The notes under the pieces are model-generated. The model did not search any database, was not told where the DNA came from, and was given only the letters and a program-made list of their open reading frames with translations. A program made the translations under genes and the position numbers. Shown here piece after piece: positions 17,792 to 26,789 of a DNA stretch of 64,000 bases. This DNA is from Streptomyces sp. NBC_01267 (GTDB lineage Bacteria > Actinomycetota > Actinomycetes > Streptomycetales > Streptomycetaceae). How positions within the stretch are numbered: position 1 is the first letter of the stretch; every line of letters starts with the position of its first letter. The stretch is taken from positions 2,972,001-3,036,000 of the forward strand of contig NZ_CP108455.1 of assembly GCF_036241575.1 (NCBI RefSeq), read 5' to 3'.

Positions 17792-18721
17792 ATGAACCGA
17801 CGTACCGCACTCACCGCCCTGCTGGCCGGTGCCTCCGCACCGCTGCTCGCCGCCTGCTCGTCCGGCATCACGTCCCTGAACGGGGACGGATCCGGCGGCG
17901 ACACCGGCAGCAGCTCGGGCGGCCTGGTCATCGGCACCGCCAACTTCACCGAGAACCAGATACTCGGCTACCTCTACGCGGGGGTGCTCAAGGCCGCGGG
18001 CATCAAGACCACGGTCAAGCCCAACCTCGGCTCGCGGGAGATCATCGTGCCCGCGCTGAAGGGCGGCGACATCGACCTGCTCCCCGAGTACCAGGGCAGC
18101 CTGCTGCTCTACCTGGATCCGAAGGCCACCGAGACGGAGGCGGGCGCCATGCAGAACGCGCTCGCCGCGGTGCTCCCGGCGAGCCTGGAGGTGCTGCCGT
18201 ACGCGGCGGCCGAGGACCGCGACAGCTTCGCGGTCACCCGCGAGACCGCCGACAGGTACGGCCTGAAGACCCTCGCCGACCTGAAGAAGGCCAACGGGAA
18301 ACTGGTCTTCGGGGCCGCCGCCGAGATGAAGAAGCGGGTCGTCGGAGTCGTCGGTCTGAAGGACCAGTACGGCGTGGAGTTCAAGGAGTTCAAGGCCCTC
18401 GACTCGTCGGGGCCGCTGGTGAAGGGCGCGCTGAAGAAGGGCGACGTGGACGTGGCGAACGTCTTCACGACGGACGTGGACGTGGCGGCGAACAAGTGGG
18501 TCGTCCTGGAGGACCCGAAGAACCTGGTGCCCGCGCAGCACATCGTCCCGCTGGTCGCCGCCCGCAAGGCGGACGCCAAGGTCCGCAAGGCGCTGGCGGA
18601 GCTGGGCAACGCGCTCACCACGGCGGAACTGACCCGGCTGAACCGGCTGGTGGACAAGGACAAGCAGGACCCGGACCGGGTGGCCGACGCGTGGCTCAAG
18701 CGGCAGAAGCTGACGGCGTAG
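17792..18721 (+). CDS. Betaine/choline-binding lipoprotein (OpuCC-like)
   Basis: 309 aa. Signal peptide with twin Arg (MNRRTALTALLAGASAPLLA) and a lipobox LLAAC, giving a lipid-anchored Cys near residue 22. The mature domain starts with GGLVIGTANFTENQILGYL, typical of quaternary-ammonium binding proteins. It captures the ligand outside the cell for the two permeases. Start ATG 17792 has CTGGAGACC upstream. Three 43-bp tandem repeats begin at its stop codon. Confidence 0.92.
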   Translation: MNRRTALTALLAGASAPLLAACSSGITSLNGDGSGGDTGSSSGGLVIGTANFTENQILGYLYAGVLKAAGIKTTVKPNLGSREIIVPALKGGDIDLLPEYQGSLLLYLDPKATETEAGAMQNALAAVLPASLEVLPYAAAEDRDSFAVTRETADRYGLKTLADLKKANGKLVFGAAAEMKKRVVGVVGLKDQYGVEFKEFKALDSSGPLVKGALKKGDVDVANVFTTDVDVAANKWVVLEDPKNLVPAQHIVPLVAARKADAKVRKALAELGNALTTAELTRLNRLVDKDKQDPDRVADAWLKRQKLTA

Positions 18722-18849
18722 GCCGTGTCCGGTGGGTCTTCGCCGGGCTCGGATGACGGCGCGGGCCGTGTCCGGCCGGTCTTCGCCGGGCTTGGGTGAC
18801 GGCGTAGGCCATGTCCGGGGGGGGGCTTCGCCGGGCTCGGATGACGGCC
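18721..18849. repeat. Three tandem 43-bp repeats
   Basis: Units at 18721-18763, 18764-18806 and 18807-18849 share GGCC(G/A)TGTCCGG ... TCTTCGCCGGGCT ... GATGACGGCG. The third contains a run of nine G, which is a slip-prone site. The array starts at the last base of the lipoprotein stop codon and lies upstream of the initiator tRNA. Confidence 0.8.
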
Positions 18850-18918
18850 GCGAGCGCAGGGGCGCGACGGGGGCGATTTCCCACCTGGTCCCCGAACCCG
18901 TACTGTCGGGGTTACCGA

Positions 18919-18992
18919 CGCGGGGTGGAGCAGCTCGGTAGCTCGCTGGGCTCATAACCCAGAGGTCGCAGGTTCAAATCCTGTCCCCGCTA
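18919..18992 (+). tRNA. tRNA-fMet (CAU), initiator
   Basis: 74 bases forming a clover leaf with anticodon CAT in loop CTCATAA. Three consecutive G:C pairs close the anticodon stem (GGG/CCC), and the first base pair is a C:T mismatch, both initiator features. T arm GGTTCAAATCC is intact. CCA is not encoded. A terminator follows at once. Confidence 0.96.
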
Positions 18993-18998
18993 CTGAAG

Positions 18999-19034
18999 AC
19001 CGCAGGCCCGGTGCGCAAGCACCGGGCCTGCGGT
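18999..19034 (+). terminator. tRNA-fMet terminator
   Basis: Perfect 16-bp stem (18999-19014 with 19019-19034) with a GCAA tetraloop, followed by GTTTTC. A factor-independent terminator for the tRNA. Confidence 0.92.
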
Positions 19035-19138
19035 GTTTTCCGTTCCCGGCGGGGCAGAGACCGGCCGGACTTTCCTTACCGGCCCGACTTCCCGACCGGC
19101 CGGACTTCCTGCCCGGCCCAGGCCTGCCCGGCCCAGGT

Positions 19139-20140
19139 CTACCCGGCCCGGGTCGCGGACCCCCGCTCCACCAGCCGCGGCGCGCACAGCACCCGCTTCC
19201 GCCGTACCCGGCGCCCCTCGATCGCCGCCACCGCGAGCCGCGCCGCCTGCGTGGCGATCTCCGCGAGCCCCCAGTCCAGCGTGGTCAGCGCGGGTGTCAG
19301 CACCCGCGACACCGGATGGTCGTCGAAGCCGACCACCGAGAGATCGCGCCCGATCACCCGCCCGGCCTCCGCCGCCGCCGCGTACACCCCGTACGCGATC
19401 GAGTCCGAGAAGCAGAAGACCGCCGTCGAACGCCCCCCGAGAACCCCTCGGGCGACCCCGGTGGCCTCGCCCAACTCCTGCGCGCAGGGCACGACTTCGA
19501 CCTCCAGGCCGAGCCGGTCCGCCGCCTCCCGCACATACACGTCCGCGGGCCGGTCGGGCGTACTGGGCCCGGTGGGCGTCAGCACCGTCACGCACCGGTG
19601 CCCGAGCCCCGCCAGGTACCCGAGCACCGCATCGATACCGGCCCGGTTGTCGAAGAGCACCTCGCCCGCGGTGCTCGCCTGCTGGAGCGAGTCCCCGATC
19701 GAGACCACCGGCACCGCGTCGGCGATCTTCGCCCAGCCCCCGGCCGACGGGTCGACGGGCGACACCAGCAGGCCGTCCACCCGCTGGTCACGCAGCTGTT
19801 TGGCGAGGACGAGCTCCCGGTCCGGGTCGCCGCCCGCGTCGAGGATCAGCGCGTACCGGTCCCCCGCGAGCAGTTCCCGTCCTATGGCCGCCATCAACTG
19901 CTGCTGCCAGAGGTCCTGGAGGTCACCGGCGAGGACGCCGACCATGCTCGTACGGCCGCTGGCGAGGGCACGGGCGATGGGATCGGCCTCGTAACCCAGC
20001 TCGGCGGCGGCTCTGCGGACGCGTTCCTCGGTCTCCTTGGAGACCTGTTTGCCGCGCAGGGCGTACGAGACGGCGGCAGTGGAGAGTCCGGTGGCCTCGG
20101 CCACCTCGCGGAGGGTGGTGCGCTTGCTGGGCCTGGCCAT
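19139..20140 (-). CDS. LacI family transcriptional regulator
   Basis: 333 aa. N-terminal helix-turn-helix TLREVAEATGLSTAAVSYAL and hinge helix region ADPIARALASGRT, then a periplasmic-binding-like sensor domain (VVGFDDHPVS near residue 275). It diverges from the amidohydrolase/cupin/permease set at 20232, so it likely represses it from operator half-sites at 20182-20217. The ATG at 20140 is preferred to one 30 bases further out because it begins directly at MARPSKRTTL. Confidence 0.9.
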   Translation of the reverse strand: MARPSKRTTLREVAEATGLSTAAVSYALRGKQVSKETEERVRRAAAELGYEADPIARALASGRTSMVGVLAGDLQDLWQQQLMAAIGRELLAGDRYALILDAGGDPDRELVLAKQLRDQRVDGLLVSPVDPSAGGWAKIADAVPVVSIGDSLQQASTAGEVLFDNRAGIDAVLGYLAGLGHRCVTVLTPTGPSTPDRPADVYVREAADRLGLEVEVVPCAQELGEATGVARGVLGGRSTAVFCFSDSIAYGVYAAAAEAGRVIGRDLSVVGFDDHPVSRVLTPALTTLDWGLAEIATQAARLAVAAIEGRRVRRKRVLCAPRLVERGSATRAG

Positions 20141-20163
20141 GCCCGGAAGCCTACCGGCCGCTC

Positions 20164-20217
20164 TTGACACCCCGCCTCGTTAACCGCTTCACTTAAGCGC
20201 ATCACTGAACCGCTTAA
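20164..20217. promoter_or_regulatory. Divergent promoter with LacI-type operator half-sites
   Basis: TTGACA (20164-20169) looks like a rightward -35. AACCGCTT occurs at 20182-20189 and 20208-20215, and TTAAGCG at 20193-20199 is inverted to CGCTTAA at 20211-20217. The repeated, inverted half-sites between a LacI gene and its neighbours suggest autoregulation and control of the rightward set. Confidence 0.55.
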
Positions 20218-20231
20218 CACGAGAGTGACCC

Positions 20232-21128
20232 TTGCTTGTAGACGTCCACCAACATCTCTGGCCCCCGGCCTTCACGGAGCTGCTGCGCGCCCGCCGGACA
20301 GGTCCGCACCTCGACGGATGGACGCTCCACCTGCCGGGCGAACCGCCGTACCAGGTCGACCCCGCCGACCACGACCTCGCCGCCCGCACCGCGCTCGCCC
20401 GCTCCGACGGCCTCGGGCTGGCACTCGTCTCGCTCTCCAGCCCCCTCGGTATCGAATATCTGCCACCCGCCGAGTCGGCCCCGCTCCTCGCCGCCTTCCA
20501 CGAGGGCGCCCTGGCGCTGCCCGCCCCCTTCGGTGTCTGGGCCTCGGCCGGTCTCGTCGCCCCCGACCCGGACTCGCTCGCCGACACCCTCGACCGGGGC
20601 TGCGCGGGCCTCCAACTCCCGGCCACCGCGCTGCTGGACGAGGCGGGCTGGGCCCACTGCGCCCCGCTGATCGACACCCTCACCCGCGCGGACAAGCCGC
20701 TCTTCGTCCACCCGGGCGCGGCCCCGGCCGGCGACCCCGGCGCGCCGCCGTGGTGGCCCGCTCTGGTGCCGTACCTCCAGCAGATGCACGCCGCGTGGTT
20801 CGCCTTCCGTGCGTTCGGCCGCCCGCGCCATCCCGGGCTGCGCATCTGCTTCGCCGCCCTGGCGGGCCTCGCCCCGCTGCACGGCGAGCGCCTCGCGGCG
20901 CGCGGCGGCGGACGCGGCCCGGTGGACTTCGACGCCTTCTACGAGACCTCCTCGTACGGCACCCGGGCCGTGGACGCGCTGGTCCGGGCCGTCGGCATCG
21001 ATGTGGTCGTCTCCGGCAGCGACCGCCCGTACGCCGTCCCCGTCCACCCCGACCTCGGGGCCGACGCCGCCGTCCACGCCCTGCGTGCCACCAACCCCGC
21101 CCGCCTCCTGAACGGAGCACGCCCATGA
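20232..21128 (+). CDS. Amidohydrolase-2 family metal-dependent hydrolase
   Basis: 298 aa. It opens with DVHQHLWPP, the HxH metal motif at the barrel's first strand; FVHPGAAP supplies another His and SGSDRPYA the last Asp. Such enzymes are decarboxylases or hydrolases. The start is TTG at 20232, with GAGAGTG upstream; no ATG or GTG fits this frame. Its stop overlaps the cupin start (ATGA). The substrate is unknown; neighbours suggest a small nitrogen or sulfur compound. Confidence 0.8.
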   Translation: MLVDVHQHLWPPAFTELLRARRTGPHLDGWTLHLPGEPPYQVDPADHDLAARTALARSDGLGLALVSLSSPLGIEYLPPAESAPLLAAFHEGALALPAPFGVWASAGLVAPDPDSLADTLDRGCAGLQLPATALLDEAGWAHCAPLIDTLTRADKPLFVHPGAAPAGDPGAPPWWPALVPYLQQMHAAWFAFRAFGRPRHPGLRICFAALAGLAPLHGERLAARGGGRGPVDFDAFYETSSYGTRAVDALVRAVGIDVVVSGSDRPYAVPVHPDLGADAAVHALRATNPARLLNGARP

Positions 21129-21628
21129 CGTACGACGCCGCGCTGCCCGACCGCAATCTCGACAAGCGTGAACTCCGGGCCCTGGTCGACGACTTGGCGG
21201 CCAGGCCGGAGCTGTGGCGCTCGGAGGTCGCGTTCTCCGACACCGACCGCCACTACGCCTCGCTGCACCGCGACGAGTACGTGGACATCTGGCTGCTCTG
21301 CTGGACCCGGCAGAACGACACCGGCTGGCACGACCACGACATCTCGTCCGGCGCGGTCCGGGTGGTCCAGGGCGCGCTGACCGAGTCCAACCCCCGCATC
21401 GGCGGCCACCACCTGGCCACGGCGGTCGGCGCGGACACCTCGTTCTGCTTCGGCCCGGACCACATCCACCGCCTCACCGGGGCCACGGACGACGCGGTCT
21501 CGATCCACGCGTACTCGCCGCCGCTCTGGCGGCTCGGCCAGTACGACATCAGCGATGACGGCCTGATGCGACGCCATTCCGTCTCATATGCGGACGAACT
21601 CCGACCGATGGACTCTCCCGCAGCCTGA
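21125..21628 (+). CDS. Cysteine dioxygenase-like cupin
   Basis: 167 aa cupin of the cysteine dioxygenase type I family. The first cupin motif has iron ligands in TGWHDHDISSGAVRVVQG, and the second His is in FGPDHIHRLTG. Enzymes of this family oxidise thiols such as cysteine or 3-mercaptopropionate using Fe(II) and oxygen. Coupled by ATGA overlap to the amidohydrolase and followed by an NCS1 transporter. Confidence 0.85.
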   Translation: MTYDAALPDRNLDKRELRALVDDLAARPELWRSEVAFSDTDRHYASLHRDEYVDIWLLCWTRQNDTGWHDHDISSGAVRVVQGALTESNPRIGGHHLATAVGADTSFCFGPDHIHRLTGATDDAVSIHAYSPPLWRLGQYDISDDGLMRRHSVSYADELRPMDSPAA

Positions 21629-21744
21629 GAATCCGCTGATTATCGAGTCGATCGACCGCCACCTATTGACCTTCCATTCATCACCGCACACTCTGCATAG
21701 ATCAATACATGAGGGTGCGGGGGGACGAGAGAGGAGGCCGTCGG

Positions 21745-23208
21745 ATGGCAGGCCTGGTGGAACAGCGGTCGATCGATGTCGTCCCGGACGAGGAGCGTCA
21801 CGGCAGCGCCTTCTCCCAGTTCACGCTCTGGGTCGGCGCCAATCTCCACATCACCGCGGTCGTCACGGGCGCGCTCGCCGTGGTCTTCGGCGGCGGCGCG
21901 CTCTGGTCGATCGTCGGCCTGCTGCTCGGCAATCTGCTGGGCGGCGCGGTGATGGCGCTGCACTCGGCGCAGGGACCGCGGCTCGGTCTGCCCCAGATGA
22001 TCTCGTCCCGCGCCCAGTTCGGGGTCAGGGGAGCGGTGGTCCCGCTCCTCCTCGTCATCCTGATGTACGTCGGGTTCTTCGCCAGCGGCACGGTCCTGGC
22101 GGGCGAGGCGGTGGGCAAGCTGACCCACCTCGGCGACACCACCGGCATCATCGTCTTCGGCGCGATCACCGCCGTGATGGCCGTCATCGGCTACCGGATC
22201 ATCCACACGCTGGGCCGGGTGGCGAGCATCGTGTGCGCGGTGGCCTTCGTCTACCTGGGCATCCGGCTGCTGGACCGCATCGACCTCTCCACGGTCCTGC
22301 ACGACCACAGCTTCTCCGTCCCGCTGTTCCTCCTCGCGATCTCGCTCTCGGCCTCCTGGCAGCTGGCCTTCGGCCCGTACGTCGCGGACTACTCGCGCTA
22401 CCTGCCGCGCACGACGAGCGGACGTGCCACGTTCTGGTGGACCCTCGGCGGCACCGCGCTGGGCTCCCAGTGGTCGATGACGTTCGGCGTCCTCGTCGCG
22501 GCCACGGCGGGCGACGCGTTCCTCGACGACCAGGTCGGTTACGTGGTCGGCCTCGGCGGCACCGGCCTGATGGCCTCGGTCCTCTACTTCGTCATCGCCC
22601 TGGGCAAACTCACCATCAATGTGCTCAACACCTACGGCGGCTTCATGTCGATGGTGACGAGCATCAGCGGATTCCGCGGCCAGAAGACCCTCTCCCCGCG
22701 CGGACGCACGCTCTACATCCTGCTCATCATGCTCGCCGGTACGGCGGTGGCGCTCGCGGGCAAGGACAGCTTCCTGAACTCCTTCAAGGACTTCCTGCTG
22801 TTCCTGCTGGCCTTCTTCACCCCGTGGTCGGCGATCAACCTGGTCGACTACTACCTGATCTCCCGCGAGCGCTACGACATCCCCGCCCTGTCCGACCCGA
22901 ACGGCCGCTACGGCGCCTGGCGCTGGGACGCGCTCCTGGTCTACGGCATCGGGCTGCTGGCCCAATTCCCCTTCCTGGCCACGTCCTTCTACACGGGCCC
23001 GCTGGTGGACCCGCTGGGCGGCGCGGACATCTCCTGGATCGTGGGGCTGGTGGTCCCGGCGGCGCTGTACTGGCTGCTGGCCCGCCGGGACACGTCACAC
23101 ATCCCGGAAGCGACGATCGTCACGGCGGCGGGCCAGGTGCCGGGCCAGGTGCCGGGCCGGCGGAACGAGCCGGACCGGAGGCAGCCCCGAATCGGATTGG
23201 GGGGTTAG
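21745..23208 (+). CDS. NCS1-family permease (cytosine/purine type)
   Basis: 487 aa with about 12 hydrophobic helices. LWVGANLHITAVVTGALA and FGPYVADYSRYLP are NCS1 hallmarks. These proteins import cytosine, purines, hydantoins or thiamine by cation symport. GAGGAGG (21731-21737) lies 7 bases before ATG 21745. It follows the hydrolase and cupin, which may act on the imported compound. The C-terminal tail carries a repeated GQVPGQVPG. Confidence 0.9.
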   Translation: MAGLVEQRSIDVVPDEERHGSAFSQFTLWVGANLHITAVVTGALAVVFGGGALWSIVGLLLGNLLGGAVMALHSAQGPRLGLPQMISSRAQFGVRGAVVPLLLVILMYVGFFASGTVLAGEAVGKLTHLGDTTGIIVFGAITAVMAVIGYRIIHTLGRVASIVCAVAFVYLGIRLLDRIDLSTVLHDHSFSVPLFLLAISLSASWQLAFGPYVADYSRYLPRTTSGRATFWWTLGGTALGSQWSMTFGVLVAATAGDAFLDDQVGYVVGLGGTGLMASVLYFVIALGKLTINVLNTYGGFMSMVTSISGFRGQKTLSPRGRTLYILLIMLAGTAVALAGKDSFLNSFKDFLLFLLAFFTPWSAINLVDYYLISRERYDIPALSDPNGRYGAWRWDALLVYGIGLLAQFPFLATSFYTGPLVDPLGGADISWIVGLVVPAALYWLLARRDTSHIPEATIVTAAGQVPGQVPGRRNEPDRRQPRIGLGG

Positions 23209-23249
23209 CCCCACTGCTCCGGGGCCCCCGGATTCGTACCGTGTACGAC

Positions 23250-23684
23250 ATGGAAGCCAGCGACGCAGAGCTGAAGAAGGAACTCGACGCCGCCCTGCAC
23301 GCCCGCAGGGAGCTGGGCGAGGAGTACGACTCCGCCCTGGTCGAGTCGTTCCTGGAGAAGGTGGAGCAGCGGCTCGACAGCACGGTGGACCGGCGGGTCC
23401 GGCGGCAGTTCGCCGAGCAGCAGGTGGCGGTGGCCCGGGGCAGCCGTCCGGCGCAGTCGGAGAGCGGATTCGGTGAGCGGTTCGGATTCGGGATCGTCAC
23501 GATGATCCTGGCCGTCCCGCTGTCGGCGATCGGCGTGGTGAACGCACATCTGCCGGGCCTCATCGCCACCTGGGTCGGCATCGTCGGCGTCAACATGGTG
23601 CACGCGGCGCGGGACGGGGGGCTGTTCGGGTTCCACCGGGTGAAGTCGTCGTCCTCGTCCTCTTCCTCCGACTGGGACAGCTGA
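23250..23684 (+). CDS. Small membrane-anchored protein with Ser-rich C-terminus
   Basis: 144 aa. A charged coiled-coil-like region (residues 1-60, ELKKELDAALHARRELGEEY) is followed by two hydrophobic segments (GIVTMILAVPLSAIGVV and LIATWVGIVGVNMV) and a run of eight Ser before DWDS. I do not recognise a named family. ATG 23250 has little ribosome site, and the GTG at 23241 is possible. Its last ~90 bases recur twice downstream in decayed form. Confidence 0.7.
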   Translation: MEASDAELKKELDAALHARRELGEEYDSALVESFLEKVEQRLDSTVDRRVRRQFAEQQVAVARGSRPAQSESGFGERFGFGIVTMILAVPLSAIGVVNAHLPGLIATWVGIVGVNMVHAARDGGLFGFHRVKSSSSSSSSDWDS

Positions 23685-23990
23685 ACGCCGAAGAGGTGAC
23701 CGCGGGGACCGCCGCACCCCCGGCGGTGCACGCAGCGCGGGACGGGGGCTGCTCAGGCCCCACCCGGCGAAGCCACCGACATCCGCCCCCTCTTCCCACT
23801 CCGACCGGGACAGCTGAACACCGAAGAGGTGACCGCGGGGACCGCCGCACCTCCGGCGGTGCACGCAGCGCGGGACGGGGGCTGCTCAGGCCCCACCCGG
23901 CGAAGCCACCGACATCCGCCCCCTCTTCCCACTCCGACTGGGACAGCTGAACGCCGGAGAGGTGACCGCGGGGACCGCCGCACCTCCGGC
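23598..23990. repeat. 133-bp tandem repeat derived from a gene 3' end
   Basis: Copies of GTGCACGC(A/G)GCGCGGGACGG ... ACTGGGACAGCTGAA begin at 23598 (inside the gene), 23726 and 23859; the stop codon region recurs at 23682, 23815 and 23948 with exact 133-base spacing. A third partial unit (GAGGTGACCGCGGGGACC) ends near 23990. Small GGCGG hairpins (CCGCCG/CGGCGG) recur in each unit. The copies have a 1-base loss that breaks the reading frame. Confidence 0.85.
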
Positions 23991-23999
23991 GGGCCGGAG

Positions 24000-24278
24000 G
24001 GCGGGACGACGACGGTCCCCGCGAGGGACGCGGTCCCGGGTCAGGGCCGGGGTACCGCGTCCGTGGCGTCCTGGAGGCCGGGAGCCGCTCCGGAGGTCCT
24101 TGACGCCGTTCGTGGTGCCGGAAGGTTTCCCTTCCGGCACTCACCAATGTGCCCCAGTGGTGTTAAGCCCGTGCTGCGCGGACGTGACACGCACGTACCG
24201 AATTGGCACGGCCCGAACCGGCACGGCCCGGATCAGGACGGCCCGGATCAGGGACGCTCCACGTTCAGCGTGCGCCGG
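24000..24278. other. Non-coding stretch before cbs
   Basis: No open frame with a ribosome site is seen. It contains a hairpin at 24115-24140 and short direct repeats of GGCACGGCCCG and CGGCCCGGATCAGG near 24205-24255. It lies between convergent genes. Confidence 0.5.
24115..24140. terminator. Intergenic hairpin
   Basis: GTGCCGGAAGG (24115-24125) pairs perfectly with CCTTCCGGCAC (24130-24140) around a TTTC loop. It is placed between convergent genes; there is no T tract, so termination is likely but not certain. Confidence 0.6.
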
Positions 24279-25667
24279 TCACGCCTCGACCTTGGCGAGG
24301 AACGCCAGCAGGTCCTGCCGCGTCACGACCCCCTTCGGCTTCCCCTCCACCAGCACGATCGCCGCGTCCGCCTTGCCCAGCACGGCCATCAGATCGCCGA
24401 CCGGCTCGCCCGAACCGACCAGCGGCAGCGGCGCCGACATGTGCTTCTCCAGGGCGTCGCCCAGCGAGGCCCGCTGGGTGAACAGCGCGTCGAGCAGCTC
24501 GCGCTCCACCACCGAGCCGATGACCTCGGCCGCCATCACGTCCGGATGTCCGGCCCCCGGCTTGACGATCGGCATCTGCGAGACGCCGTACTCCCGCAGC
24601 ACCTCGATCGCCTCGCCCACCGTCTCCTCCGGGTGCATGTGCACCAGGCTGGGGATGCCGTGCGACTTGTACTCGAGTACGTCGGCGACGCACGGTTCGT
24701 CGCCCGGCTGCTCCAGGAACCCGTAGTCGTTCATCCATTCGTCGTTGAAGATCTTCGAGAGGTATCCGCGTCCGCTGTCCGGCAGCAGGACCACGACGAT
24801 GTCGTCGGGGCCCAGGTCCTCCGCCACCTTCAGCGCCGCCACGACCGCCATCCCGCAGGAGCCGCCGACCAGCAGGCCCTCCTCCTTGGCGAGCCGGCGC
24901 GTCATCCGGAAGGAGTCCTTGTCGGACACGGCGACGATGCCGTCCGTGACGGTCCTGTCGTACGCGGTCGGCCAGAAGTCCTCACCGACGCCCTCGACGA
25001 GGTACGGCCGCCCGGAACCCCCGGAGTACACCGAGCCCTCGGGGTCCGCGCCGATGACCCGGACCCGGCCGTCCGAGACGTCCTTCAGATAGCGCCCGGT
25101 GCCGGTGATCGTGCCGCCGGTGCCGACACCCGCGACGAAGTGGGTGATCTTCCCCTCCGTCTGCTCCCACAGTTCGGGACCGGTGGTCTCGTAGTGCGAG
25201 CGCGGGTTGTTGGGGTTGCTGTACTGATCGGGCTTCCAGGCGCCCGGCGTCTCCCTGACCAGGCGGTCGGAGACGTTGTAGTACGAGTCGGGGTGGTCCG
25301 GGTCGACCGCCGTCGGGCAGACGACGACGTCGGCGCCGTACGCCCGCAGCACATTGATCTTGTCCGTGGACACCTTGTCCGGGCAGACGAAGATGCACTT
25401 GTAGCCCTTCTGCTGGGCCACGATCGCAAGGCCGACACCGGTGTTCCCGGAGGTCGGTTCGACGATCGTGCCGCCGGGCTGCAGCTCACCGCTCTGCTCC
25501 GCCGCCTCGATCATGCGTACGGCGATGCGGTCCTTCACGGAGCCGCCCGGGTTGAAGTATTCGACCTTGGCCAGGACGGTCGCCCTGATACCGGCGGTCA
25601 CATGGTTGAGCCTCACCAGCGGGGTGTTGCCTACGAGGCTGATCATCGAGTCGTGGAAGTGCACCAT
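24279..25667 (-). CDS. cbs: Cystathionine beta-synthase
   Basis: 462 aa. PLP-binding Lys lies in NPGGSVKDRIAV near residue 44; EPTSGNTG and GTGGTITGTGRYLK bind substrate and phosphate. Two CBS domains occupy the C-terminal third (VGEAIEVLREYGVSQMPIV; LVEGKPKGVVTRQDLLAFL). It condenses serine and homocysteine to cystathionine in transsulfuration. The length and domain order are standard for actinobacteria. ATG 25667. A serine/cysteine synthase role is less likely given the CBS domains. Confidence 0.95.
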   Translation of the reverse strand: MVHFHDSMISLVGNTPLVRLNHVTAGIRATVLAKVEYFNPGGSVKDRIAVRMIEAAEQSGELQPGGTIVEPTSGNTGVGLAIVAQQKGYKCIFVCPDKVSTDKINVLRAYGADVVVCPTAVDPDHPDSYYNVSDRLVRETPGAWKPDQYSNPNNPRSHYETTGPELWEQTEGKITHFVAGVGTGGTITGTGRYLKDVSDGRVRVIGADPEGSVYSGGSGRPYLVEGVGEDFWPTAYDRTVTDGIVAVSDKDSFRMTRRLAKEEGLLVGGSCGMAVVAALKVAEDLGPDDIVVVLLPDSGRGYLSKIFNDEWMNDYGFLEQPGDEPCVADVLEYKSHGIPSLVHMHPEETVGEAIEVLREYGVSQMPIVKPGAGHPDVMAAEVIGSVVERELLDALFTQRASLGDALEKHMSAPLPLVGSGEPVGDLMAVLGKADAAIVLVEGKPKGVVTRQDLLAFLAKVEA

Positions 25668-25772
25668 GGCGGTCAGCGTATTGGAGAAGATTGAGCGGCA
25701 CCGGTCTCCGGGCAGTTACGACTTGGTCGGCCGGACACCGCCCGGCAGGTGTCCGGCCATGAGGAGGTGGCA

Positions 25773-26789
25773 GTGTCGAGGGCGAGGGTGGCACGCCGGA
25801 TCGCCGCGGGCGCGGCGTACGGCGGAGGAAGCATCGGCCTGGTCGGAGCGGCTGCGGTGGGTGTGGTGCTCGCGGAGGTCCAGCTGGCGAAGCGGTCGGT
25901 GGGCGGTGGGCGGGCCCCGGACGCGCCGAGCGCGGACGGGCGGTACGGATTGGCGTTCGCCGGGCGCACCGAACGCCTGGAGCCGCTGCGGCTCGCGATG
26001 CTCGGCGACTCGACGGCGGCGGGGCAGGGCGTACGACGGGCGGGCCAGACCCCGGCCGCGCTGCTGGCCTCCGGGCTCGCGGCGGTGGCCGAGCGGCCGG
26101 TGGACCTGCGGAACGTGGCGCTGCCCGGCGCGATGTCGGACGACCTGGACCGCCAGGTGACGCTGGTGCTCACGGATCCCGCCGGTACGCCGGAGGTCTG
26201 CGTGATCATGATCGGCGCGAACGACGTGACGCACCGGATGCCGGCCACCCGGTCCGTGCGGCACCTGGCCACGGCGGTACGGCGGCTGCGCACGGCAGGG
26301 GCGGAGGTCATCGTCGGGACCTGCCCCGACCTGGGCACGGTGGAGCCGGTCTACCAGCCGCTGCGCTGGCTGGCCCGCCGCGTCTCGCGGCAGCTGGCGG
26401 CGGCCCAGACGATCGGCGTGGTCGAACAGGGCGGGCGGACCGTGTCGCTGGGCGAGATGCTGGGCCCCGAGTTCGCGGCGAACCCGCGCGAGCTGTTCGG
26501 CCCGGACAACTACCACCCGTCGGCGGAGGGGTACGCGACGGCCGCGATGGCGGTCCTGCCCACCCTCTGCGCGGCCCTGGGCCTGTGGCCGGAGGCCGAC
26601 CGGCTGGACGCGACCCGCGACGAGGACATGCTCCCGGTGGCGAAGGCCGCATCGGCGGCGGCGTCGGAGGCGGGTACCGAGGTCACCGGGGCGCGGGCCC
26701 CGTGGGCGCTGCTGAAGCACCGCAGGCGGAGGCGGCTGCCGGAGACACCGGAGGCGTCGGAACCGGCCGACACTGCGCCGCACGGGTGA
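25773..26789 (+). CDS. Membrane-anchored SGNH/GDSL hydrolase
   Basis: 338 aa. A hydrophobic N-terminal segment (SIGLVGAAAVGVVLAEVQLA) anchors it to the membrane. The catalytic Ser is in LAMLGDSTAAGQG, the oxyanion Asn in IGANDVTH, and the Asp/His pair in DNYHPSAEGY. Such enzymes are lipases or acyl-esterases. GAGGAGG at 25761-25767 lies 5 bases before GTG 25773. The C-terminal tail is basic and low-complexity. Confidence 0.9.
   Translation: MSRARVARRIAAGAAYGGGSIGLVGAAAVGVVLAEVQLAKRSVGGGRAPDAPSADGRYGLAFAGRTERLEPLRLAMLGDSTAAGQGVRRAGQTPAALLASGLAAVAERPVDLRNVALPGAMSDDLDRQVTLVLTDPAGTPEVCVIMIGANDVTHRMPATRSVRHLATAVRRLRTAGAEVIVGTCPDLGTVEPVYQPLRWLARRVSRQLAAAQTIGVVEQGGRTVSLGEMLGPEFAANPRELFGPDNYHPSAEGYATAAMAVLPTLCAALGLWPEADRLDATRDEDMLPVAKAASAAASEAGTEVTGARAPWALLKHRRRRRLPETPEASEPADTAPHG

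Noticed and set aside
23598..23990. CRISPR array
   Set aside because: The repeats are 133 bases long without unique spacers, and they begin inside a gene 3' end.
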